A stretch of 16,546 nucleotides of DNA from a bacterium (GTDB lineage: Bacteria; 4484-113; JAGGVC01). The position numbers and the translations under genes were made by a program. A model generated the notes under the pieces. That model had not been told where the DNA came from. It was given only the letters and a program-made list of their open reading frames with translations, and made no database searches. The stretch is taken from NCBI GenBank assembly GCA_039961635.1, contig JABRWB010000099.1, positions 1 to 16,546 on the forward strand, given 5' to 3'. Below are positions 7,374 to 13,805 of this stretch, in pieces (positions within the stretch are counted from its first letter, which is position 1; each line of letters opens with the position of its first letter).

Positions 7374-7379
7374 CCAGAT

Positions 7380-8426
7380 TTGAGAGCTGCTACCTTAAGT
7401 TTGATTTTGACCGCCTTGGCGATTGCCGCCGCTGCGACCGGCTGCCAGAGCTACGAAGGCAAACTTGCCCGCGCGGAGAAGGCGTTCGATGCAGGCAAAT
7501 TCGAAAACGCGCAGTTCGCATATTTCGAGCTTTTGTCCGAGTCGGTTGGACCAGAGCAAGTCAAAGCCGCCGAAAGTCTGAAAAGCAGGTTGAAGCCCCT
7601 CGTGACTTCGGACAAGTTCGACCCTGCCAAATACGAGATGTGGTCGGCGGTTCTAGAAACATCGCCTGAGCTTGCGGACGAGATTGACGCTGCATTTGCC
7701 GGCGCACTGGGTGCGCGCGCCCAAAAGCTTATCGACGAAGGCAAATACAAGGAGGCTGGTATCGTACTGGGTTACGTTCCGACGGGCAAGGGCGACCCAG
7801 CACTTATGGCCAAGCTTAAAAAAGCCGCGGCCGAAGGAGAAAAGGGCAAGTACAACGCCGGACTTGAGCTGTATAAGCAGCACAAGTACGACGAAGCGAT
7901 CGAAGCTTGGAAAACCCTCGATCCCGGTTCGGACTGGTACGCCAAGGCAAAGCCAATAATCGAAAAAATACCCGCGGAAAAACTGAAGTATTACATTGAA
8001 AAAGCGCGCAAGCGGCCGCTGGATGGATTCAAGTTGAAAGAAGCGCGCCCGATTGCGCGCGTGATTTTCAACCGCGTAAAGGGACAGGCGTTCGAGACGC
8101 AAGACGCTCCGGAAGGTCACGAGTTTCTCAAGGTGGAAGCCGTAATCAGCCGCGACATAGATTTATGCGCATGGTACTGGGATGGAAGCAATTTCGTATC
8201 GGTTGGCGGATTGCAGAGGGAGTTTGTCAAGATCGACGCGGAAGATCCTGATGAAGTTAAGAGATCTTACAAACAGAAAATTTCCTCCGACCATCCAATG
8301 GAGGTCGTTTATTTCATAGTAACCAAGTTTAATTTTCACAAAGAGCACGACATTTACGTTTCGGAAGGTTCGCCGCCTTACGTCGCGGACGATCTTGCCG
8401 AAGCTTCCATCGTCGCGTCGTTTTAG
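7380..8426 (+). CDS. TPR-like lipoprotein of unknown function
   Basis: A 348-residue predicted lipoprotein. After a basic start, a hydrophobic signal (6-21) ends in the lipobox ATGC with Cys22 the lipidation site. Degenerate tetratricopeptide-like helical hairpins follow at about 28-55 (AEKAFDAGKFENAQFAYFELL), 112-132 (AQKLIDEGKYKEAGIVLG) and 158-182 (GLELYKQHKYDEAIEAWKTL). The C-terminal part (about 220-348) is beta-rich and unrecognised. TPR lipoproteins often scaffold envelope complexes, which is family-level knowledge only. I chose TTG 7380 because GAGGAGG lies 6 nt upstream; an in-frame GTG at 7365 lacks a Shine-Dalgarno. The gene is divergent from glmS. Confidence 0.8.
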   Translation: MRAATLSLILTALAIAAAATGCQSYEGKLARAEKAFDAGKFENAQFAYFELLSESVGPEQVKAAESLKSRLKPLVTSDKFDPAKYEMWSAVLETSPELADEIDAAFAGALGARAQKLIDEGKYKEAGIVLGYVPTGKGDPALMAKLKKAAAEGEKGKYNAGLELYKQHKYDEAIEAWKTLDPGSDWYAKAKPIIEKIPAEKLKYYIEKARKRPLDGFKLKEARPIARVIFNRVKGQAFETQDAPEGHEFLKVEAVISRDIDLCAWYWDGSNFVSVGGLQREFVKIDAEDPDEVKRSYKQKISSDHPMEVVYFIVTKFNFHKEHDIYVSEGSPPYVADDLAEASIVASF

Positions 8427-8480
8427 AATCGCGTGCATGCCGCGCGCCCGCAGGGTGATTATATAAAACGCTTCTCACGG

Positions 8481-8520
8481 TGCTAAACTCCGGTCTTCAA
8501 TTTCCTTTTGGTAGCCGGAG
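8481..8520 (+). promoter_or_regulatory. Extended -10 promoter and Shine-Dalgarno for the TauE/SafE-like gene
   Basis: TGCTAAACT at 8481-8489 matches the extended -10 pattern seen elsewhere in the window. GGAG at 8517-8520 lies 5 nt from the ATG at 8526. The leader is about 30 nt. The rest of the 99-bp gap after the lipoprotein gene holds no convincing terminator. Confidence 0.4.
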
Positions 8521-8525
8521 TTTCG

Positions 8526-8894
8526 ATGCCGCTTGCTAAAATCGTACTACTGGGGCTTTTGGCGGGATTATTCGCGGGTTTTTTCGGCTTGGGAGGGGGC
8601 GTGATTCTGATACCCGCGCTTGTTTATATTCTCGGTGTCGGCCAACACGAAGCACAAGGCATTTCGCTGATGGCGCTTATTCCTCCGGTCGGCCTTCTTG
8701 CCGTATGGAGATACTGGCGGGAGGGCGTAATCGGGATTGAACAGATTCCGATAGCTGCCTGGATAGCGGTCGGCATTTTCGCCGGTGGGCTTGCCGGCGC
8801 GCATCTGGTTCAATACGTCCCGGATGAGACGCTAAAGCGTATCTTCGGCATCGTTGTTATCGCCGTGGGGCTCAAAATGCTTATCAAGCCCTAG
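8526..8894 (+). CDS. Half-size TauE/SafE (DUF81) family permease
   Basis: A 122-residue membrane protein with about four hydrophobic segments (5-20, 24-38, 48-62, 73-95) and a final one at 105-120. The N-terminal stretch GLFAGFFGLGGGVILIPAL and the following HEAQGISL are the hallmark of the TauE/SafE (TSUP) family, proposed sulfite, sulfoacetate or other organosulfur exporters. Full-length members have about 250 residues in two such halves; only one half is encoded, so it would have to dimerise. The start is the ATG with GGAG 5 nt upstream; a TTG at 8508 is less likely. It is convergent with the next gene, with 6 bp between stops. Confidence 0.85.
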   Translation: MPLAKIVLLGLLAGLFAGFFGLGGGVILIPALVYILGVGQHEAQGISLMALIPPVGLLAVWRYWREGVIGIEQIPIAAWIAVGIFAGGLAGAHLVQYVPDETLKRIFGIVVIAVGLKMLIKP

Positions 8895-8900
8895 CGTCGG

Positions 8901-11900
8901 CTAATCAACGTCCAAGCCGCTTCCTCTGCCGTTCGTATAGGTTCCTTCGACCGTCCTGATCCAGCTTGCGCCGTTGCCGGGTTTTCCCGCGCTCTCGACC
9001 ATGTTCTGGTAAACGGGATCGTACGTGTCGCCGCCGAATAGATCCAAGAAAATGCCGTAGCTCGGCTCGTCGGGGCGGTTCGCATCGCCCAGGTTGCCTT
9101 TCCCCAGAGTCGTGTTTTCGTTCGCGCCGTGCGCGGAATAGCTGTCCGCTCCTGACAGGTCGAGGAAATAGGCGAAGCTGTTCGAGTATCCTGACGCGAG
9201 TCCGAGCCCCGCGGCGTTATATATGTCGTCGCCCGCAATATCGCAAAACCATGTAATCGACCAGTCGTGCGCGCCGCCGACGCCGACAGAAGCGTCGTTC
9301 GCGTAGTTGTCGTCGCCGTACAGGTCGAACAGCCCGCCGACACCGACGTGCGCGGTCGCGCCCTGCGTGTACCAGTGGCCGTTGCGAGTATCGTTTCCCA
9401 GCATGTCTATCAAAAGCCCGGTACCCTGGTAAAAGCCGCACCCCTGGCCGAACACGCCGCAGGTGTATTCGTCGTCGCCTCCCGAATCGCACAGTATCCC
9501 CAGCCCGCCGGAGCCGACGGTGTGCACGCCTGCAGTGGGTATGTCTTCGATCCAACCCCAGCGCGCGCCCCATCCGCATCCTTGGCTGGAACTCATGTTT
9601 TTGTTGTCGTACGAGGCGCCGGACAGCCAGTATTCCGGCTTGGCCGGATCGCCGTCGGGAACTGCGTAGTAAACGTCGCTTTCGAATCCTTGGTCTATCA
9701 AATACCCTATTCCCATCAATCCACCGAATCCCTGGGACTTCTGCCAGGCCGTGTATTCGTCCGCGCCGCCTTCATCCAGCAGAATCGCGATGCCGCCGAT
9801 GGCACCTCCCTGACCTAACGCTTCCATTTCGTAGTCGTCGTTGCCGAATCCGTAGTCCGCGAGTACGCCGACGCCGAAGACGCAGCTTCCCTGGGAAAGC
9901 CGCACCGAGCGGTAGGTGTCGTCTCCGCCGTAATCCACGAGGACGCCGATACCCAGCCTTCCCGCGCCTTGCTGGGAAGTGTCGTCGTTGGGCGGCGATG
10001 CCGTCCTGTCTATATCGTCCGGATTGTCCATCCTGTTGTACGTGTCGTTGCCGCCGAAGTCCAGGCAGATGGCTACGCCGTTGTTTCCGCTAGCGGTTCC
10101 TCCCGCATGGCAGTTGTACGTGTCGCTCCCGCCGAGATCGATGAGGATCGCGTGGCCGTCGGGCGCGGCTGCGGCGTGAATGTCGTTGCCTGTGCCCGCG
10201 ATTTTAACGCGCCCGGCGGGAGTCGAAATATCGAGACTGACATTTTCGAACGAAGGATTCGATTTTAAATATTCAGTTAGGTCGTCAATTGCATCTCCCA
10301 AATATGCCGCGCCTTCGAACAGCGCTTCGTAACGGAAGCCCGCGAAGAAAAAGTTGTTTCCCGAAACGTCGAAGAGACCAGGCAGGTATGCACTGGCAAA
10401 AAGCGAAATCAAGCCTCCCGAAGGATCGCCATGCGCGTAGGCGAACACGTTGTTTATGCCATCTTGAGTGAAGCCCATTTCGGCGAGGTTGACGTTGCGC
10501 AAAGTTAAAGCATGTCCCGTAGCGTAAAACAGCGGCGCGATCGCGCGCTGTGATTCGAGCGACATAGTGCCGATCGCCGACTGGTAGGCTGCCTGATTCG
10601 GGACGCCGCCTGCCGTCGCGACGAAGTCGGCAATTGCCTTGGCGAGCGGTTGCTGCGGATCAAGAACTTCGCTGTGAGTTTGGGGATCGATCCAGTGTTG
10701 CGGAAGCCCCTCCAGGCTCGCGTCGTGAATCAGCGACTGGAGCGATGTCGTCGTCGAGAGAAACTTGCCCTTGTCATGCATATACCGCGGGCCGGAATCA
10801 GTATCCTCGTACCAGATCGTCCAATACGTAGGCAGCATCGTAAACAGGTCGTTGTAATTCGACCATGCAAACGTGCCGTACTGGATGCCCGCGCCGAAAA
10901 CGTCCGCCATCCCCGGAGTCGCCGGGCCGAGTCCGACCGCGCCGAGCGCGTTTTGCCATTCCACAGGAGGAAGCGTTTGCAGGTAGGACTTTATATATGT
11001 CGCTTCGACCTGTTTCGAACGACTGAACTCGTCGGTGGCGATAATCAAGAAATCGTGCGGCCCGTCCGATGCCCCGTCCACGTTCCAATAGTAGATATAG
11101 GGAGGCGAAGTTACTGTACTTGCCAAGCTTCCGTCCAAGTGGAATTCAACGCTCAAATTGCCGGGGTAATCGCTGATTGCCTCCACCGGAACGGTGCCGC
11201 CCGATTGCAGCCAACCGCTTTCCGGTGTAATCGCCAAGTTGAAGAAGATGTTTGATACGGTTATCGAATCTTCTCCGGTTCGCGCTTGATCGTCGGTTGC
11301 GACTGCGCGGATTATGTGTGATGCTTCTGTCGGCAGCGTGTTCGTGTTCCAGTCGAAGCTGTATGGAGGGGCGTCATCCGAGCCCGCGGGATTGAGCATA
11401 TCATCGATGAAAAAATCCACTCCGGTCACAGCGGACAGCGTAGAAACGTCAACCGTGATTTGAACCACTCCGCTGACGACTGCGCCGTCGTCAGGAGAAT
11501 TAATCGTGACTAACGGGCCGCCGGAGGGCTGGTTGCCCTGTATGATATTAGAAAGGACACCTTGGTTGCCCTCCGAATCGAACGGCGCAACCGCGTAATA
11601 AACGCCGGGCGCCGCCGTGGGATCGCTGAAAGTGTAAGAGGGACGCGGATTTTGGCCGGTAAGCCCTGTGGGGCGTGGAAGGATTTGCCAAGGAGCAAGC
11701 CCGACGAAATTCGCAGCCGACGGGGCCGTCGCTGATTCCAGCCTGAATACGCGATAGCCTGAAATCTGGTTCAGGAAAGCGAGCGCAATCGGCGTGATAT
11801 CCGCGATTCCCACTTCGCCGTTGCCATCCGAGTCCGCGTTTTGCGCGGCGGTGCTTTCGCCTGAGGACTCGTTGAAATTGAGGGCGATCGGCGTGATGTC

Positions 11901-12650
11901 GGCGATACCGACCTCGCCGTTGTTGTCGCAGTCGCCTCGGTTTCGCTCTGTGAAGCGTGCGGTAACTTCGTCGTCCGCAAGCAGCAGCACACGGTTATCC
12001 GTTTCCGACGGAGCTTTGGAGGTGCGCCTGTTCCCGCTGAATGGTTTGTTTTTGAAAAATATCCGCGCAAGCTCGCCGCTACCGGCCGCTCCGGTTTTTT
12101 GATCGAATCCGATGCGCGCGATTCCGACGTAGACGACGCCGGATATTGAAGTGACGACAAGCCGCACCGTTTCGTTATCCGGTCCAAGAAAATTCCCAGG
12201 CACCGAGGTTTCGGGGGAGTACCGCGACGCGTCGTAGCGAACCTCGAACAGCGCGAAGCGCATGTCAATAACGTCGATGGCGGATATCTCCGCCAGCTTG
12301 CCGCCTTTCTTGTCGCTTACCTTGAGCGAATACAGCCCGCAGGCCTTGGGATCGAATTCATTATTCAAGCCGATTGGAACCACGGAAAACGTTCCCCGGA
12401 CAAGCGTTTCGGGGAGTTCCGGGGGCAGCACGCCCGGCGATCCAGGCGCGCCAATGACCAGGTCCGCCCCGGAAGCGTCGAAGGAAATCGAATCCCCCGA
12501 CGCTGGTTTTTCCCGTGCGAACAACTTACGCGAGGGGTTTTTGCCGCAAGCATTCGCGGCGAACGATGTTACGACCAGGACCAACAAGGCGAGCAACGCC
12601 GCCTGATTGCGCCTGGCTTGAGGGAATTTCCAGTGAGGACAAAGATGCAT
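8901..12650 (-). CDS. Large secreted multidomain protein: cohesin-like, dockerin-like, Ig-like and 12-unit D-x-x-G-x-D-x-Y repeat
   Basis: A 1249-residue exported protein. A basic start and hydrophobic segment (18-34) end at NAC, so Cys35 may be lipidated, although the lipobox is poor. In order: a beta-rich, cohesin-like region (about 85-203, including GELARIFFKN); a pair of dockerin-type calcium loops (240-251 and 273-284, each followed by ITPIAL); an FnIII-like segment (298-370); two Ig-like domains (379-467 and 468-550); an unrecognised helical region (about 560-800); and a repeat region (815-1212) of 12 units with consensus [LI]-D-x-x-G-x-D-x-Y, usually 26-28 residues apart. No enzyme motif is recognised. 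The ATG at 12650 is favoured by GGAG 5 nt upstream and the signal peptide. I infer a calcium-stabilised surface protein, perhaps adhesive or structural. Confidence 0.85.
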   Translation of the reverse strand: MHLCPHWKFPQARRNQAALLALLVLVVTSFAANACGKNPSRKLFAREKPASGDSISFDASGADLVIGAPGSPGVLPPELPETLVRGTFSVVPIGLNNEFDPKACGLYSLKVSDKKGGKLAEISAIDVIDMRFALFEVRYDASRYSPETSVPGNFLGPDNETVRLVVTSISGVVYVGIARIGFDQKTGAAGSGELARIFFKNKPFSGNRRTSKAPSETDNRVLLLADDEVTARFTERNRGDCDNNGEVGIADITPIALNFNESSGESTAAQNADSDGNGEVGIADITPIALAFLNQISGYRVFRLESATAPSAANFVGLAPWQILPRPTGLTGQNPRPSYTFSDPTAAPGVYYAVAPFDSEGNQGVLSNIIQGNQPSGGPLVTINSPDDGAVVSGVVQITVDVSTLSAVTGVDFFIDDMLNPAGSDDAPPYSFDWNTNTLPTEASHIIRAVATDDQARTGEDSITVSNIFFNLAITPESGWLQSGGTVPVEAISDYPGNLSVEFHLDGSLASTVTSPPYIYYWNVDGASDGPHDFLIIATDEFSRSKQVEATYIKSYLQTLPPVEWQNALGAVGLGPATPGMADVFGAGIQYGTFAWSNYNDLFTMLPTYWTIWYEDTDSGPRYMHDKGKFLSTTTSLQSLIHDASLEGLPQHWIDPQTHSEVLDPQQPLAKAIADFVATAGGVPNQAAYQSAIGTMSLESQRAIAPLFYATGHALTLRNVNLAEMGFTQDGINNVFAYAHGDPSGGLISLFASAYLPGLFDVSGNNFFFAGFRYEALFEGAAYLGDAIDDLTEYLKSNPSFENVSLDISTPAGRVKIAGTGNDIHAAAAPDGHAILIDLGGSDTYNCHAGGTASGNNGVAICLDFGGNDTYNRMDNPDDIDRTASPPNDDTSQQGAGRLGIGVLVDYGGDDTYRSVRLSQGSCVFGVGVLADYGFGNDDYEMEALGQGGAIGGIAILLDEGGADEYTAWQKSQGFGGLMGIGYLIDQGFESDVYYAVPDGDPAKPEYWLSGASYDNKNMSSSQGCGWGARWGWIEDIPTAGVHTVGSGGLGILCDSGGDDEYTCGVFGQGCGFYQGTGLLIDMLGNDTRNGHWYTQGATAHVGVGGLFDLYGDDNYANDASVGVGGAHDWSITWFCDIAGDDIYNAAGLGLASGYSNSFAYFLDLSGADSYSAHGANENTTLGKGNLGDANRPDEPSYGIFLDLFGGDTYDPVYQNMVESAGKPGNGASWIRTVEGTYTNGRGSGLDVD
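9021..10139 (-). repeat. Coding region of the 12-unit, ~27-residue D-x-x-G-x-D-x-Y repeat
   Basis: The conserved Asp that opens each unit falls at protein residues 838, 864, 906, 932, 959, 986, 1055, 1082, 1109, 1137, 1164 and 1203. The spacing is 26-28 in eight of eleven intervals; insertions lengthen the others to 42, 69 and 39. Units read [VIL]-x-[IVL]-[LC]-[IVAFL]-D-x-x-G-x-D-x-Y, often followed by QG and glycines. Unit 8 has Arg in place of Tyr. The regular period, one Asp-rich turn per unit and the Gly content suggest a beta-solenoid with stacked acidic turns. Confidence 0.85.
11772..11936 (-). other. Dockerin-like calcium-binding pair, protein module
   Basis: Two EF-hand-type loops: D-C-D-N-N-G-E-V-G-I-A-D and D-S-D-G-N-G-E-V-G-I-A-D, with acidic or Asn ligands at positions 1, 3, 5 and 12. 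Each is followed by the helix start ITPIAL. This matches type I dockerin organisation, but the module is internal to the protein rather than C-terminal. Confidence 0.8.
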
Positions 12651-12665
12651 GATTGCTCCGTTTTG

Positions 12666-12682
12666 CCTGCATCGGATGCAGG
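12666..12682. repeat. Perfect 7-bp inverted repeat in the leader of the large secreted protein gene
   Basis: CCTGCAT, loop CGG, ATGCAGG. It lies between the -10 box (12691-12696) and the Shine-Dalgarno, so on the minus strand it would be transcribed as a leader hairpin; as DNA it could equally be an operator. Confidence 0.5.
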
Positions 12683-12690
12683 TCGAAGCG

Positions 12691-12699
12691 ATTTTACCA
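12691..12699 (-). promoter_or_regulatory. Extended -10 promoter for the large secreted protein gene
   Basis: On the minus strand TGGTAAAAT is a TGn extended -10. The transcript would carry a leader of about 35 nt containing the 12666-12682 hairpin and a GGAG Shine-Dalgarno 5 nt before the ATG. Confidence 0.45.
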
Positions 12700-12766
12700 G
12701 AATTGATCCCGATTCCGTTGAATAAACGCGTTGGATACGACAACGCAAGCGTATTTGTTCCGGTTG

Positions 12767-12775
12767 TGCGATAAT
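12767..12775 (+). promoter_or_regulatory. Extended -10 promoter for the PHP gene, leaderless
   Basis: TGCGATAAT is followed by six bases and then the GTG at 12782, the same geometry as for the transporter gene. No Shine-Dalgarno precedes the GTG. Confidence 0.45.
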
Positions 12776-12781
12776 CGCAGC

Positions 12782-13687
12782 GTGGAAGGAATTCGAACCG
12801 GCTGGGATCTTCACGTTCACTCGACCAGATCGGACGGGCGATATTCCGCGGCGGAGCTCATCGGAATCCTTGCGGAAAACGGCATAGGGCGTGCCGCGAT
12901 AGTGGACCACGACACGCTGTGGGGATACCGGGACGGGATAATTCCGGCCAAATCGGCCGGAATCGAGCTTATTCCCGGAATGGAGATTTCCACTTGGTAC
13001 ACCCCCGGTCGGCTGGAGGAAATCGTAGAGTTCGACCGGCATCCGAATAAAAACCGGGGCGAAGAAATCCACATCCTCTGGTATGGAATGGATGTCGACG
13101 ATGCGGGCGTTCGGGCGTTCGAGGAGGAAATCCGGCGCATGCAAAACGAGCGCGCGAAAAAGATAGTGGACGGGCTGCTGCGTCAGGGTTACAGGCTGGA
13201 TTTCGAGCTGATGGAGGCAGTGTCGTCTCCCGCGCCGGTCGGAGTCCCGCCGATGATAATGCAGATGATCGAACGCGGATACCTTCCGTTGGTGCTTGAA
13301 GCGATCAGGGAATTCGTGCTTAACAACATCGGTCCCGGCGGCGCGGCATACCAGCCGCCGGCACTTGACATGCGCGTCGCGGCCAAGCGAGCGCGCGACT
13401 TGGGCGGCGTGGTTGTCGTCGCGCATCCCGGCAAGATCAAATCCGCCGATGCGCTATCGACGCTTCTTTCCCTTGCGAGCGGAATCGAGGCGGCATATCC
13501 GATTCATACGGCGGAGCAAACCGCTCAATACATTAATGAGGGGAAGGACAGAGGAATGTTTTTCACAGGGGGAACGGATTTCCACGGTTATTACGAATCC
13601 GGTTACGTCCGTTTCGAGTTTCCCGAAGGATACGAGCGGGAACTCGAACGCTTCGCGGCGGCATGCGGCCACCACACATCGGCATAG
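12782..13687 (+). CDS. PHP-domain metal-dependent phosphoesterase (RnaAM/YciV-like)
   Basis: A 301-residue protein of the PHP (polymerase and histidinol phosphatase) superfamily. The metal ligands are all visible: DLHVHSTRSDG (His11, His13, Asp18), VDHDT (His43, Asp44), GMEIS (Glu68), HILWYG (His97), VVVAHPGK (His215), a His at 242, and GGTDFHG (Asp266, His268). Length and layout match the TrpH/YciV group, whose members are 3',5'-nucleoside bisphosphate phosphatases or RNA 5'-end exonucleases (RNase AM). The precise substrate is not readable. Relative to the compact family, an insert around 76-96 (RLEEIVEFDRHPNKNRGEE) looks extra. I chose GTG 12782 because the -10 box sits just upstream and the PHP motif starts 8 codons later; an ATG-like start at 12731 would precede the promoter. 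Confidence 0.9.
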   Translation: MEGIRTGWDLHVHSTRSDGRYSAAELIGILAENGIGRAAIVDHDTLWGYRDGIIPAKSAGIELIPGMEISTWYTPGRLEEIVEFDRHPNKNRGEEIHILWYGMDVDDAGVRAFEEEIRRMQNERAKKIVDGLLRQGYRLDFELMEAVSSPAPVGVPPMIMQMIERGYLPLVLEAIREFVLNNIGPGGAAYQPPALDMRVAAKRARDLGGVVVVAHPGKIKSADALSTLLSLASGIEAAYPIHTAEQTAQYINEGKDRGMFFTGGTDFHGYYESGYVRFEFPEGYERELERFAAACGHHTSA

Positions 13688-13767
13688 GCATATGGAGTCC
13701 GGCGGAGAATAATTGTAAATTGAATGGGTCTTTTGGCCGCGAAACAAGTTTGCCCATCGTCCAGAGG

Positions 13768-13773
13768 TATACT
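13768..13773 (+). promoter_or_regulatory. -10 box of the second dockerin-containing lipoprotein
   Basis: TATACT lies 32 nt before the ATG at 13806, giving a leader of about 26 nt. Only a weak GGA precedes the ATG. The rest of the 118-bp gap after the PHP gene shows no terminator or other structure. Confidence 0.35.
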
Positions 13774-13805
13774 AATTCCGTCATTCTCAGTTGCCGGATA
13801 CGTAA

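Noticed and set aside
7300-7379. A glmS ribozyme or other glmS leader riboswitch
   Set aside because: The -10 box is 9 nt from the glmS ATG, leaving no leader to hold one, and the 80-bp gap to the divergent gene is too small.
7266-7379. An upstream start for the TPR-like lipoprotein at 7266
   Set aside because: It would overlap the start of glmS and bury the signal peptide 38 residues into the protein; TTG 7380 has a strong Shine-Dalgarno.
9267-11255. Long plus-strand frames opposite the repeat protein gene
   Set aside because: They mirror the periodic coding sequence of the minus-strand gene and lack a start signal or known motif.
12651-12743. An upstream start for the giant protein at 12743
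   Set aside because: It would lie upstream of the -10 box at 12691-12699 and put 31 residues before the signal peptide; the ATG at 12650 has a Shine-Dalgarno.
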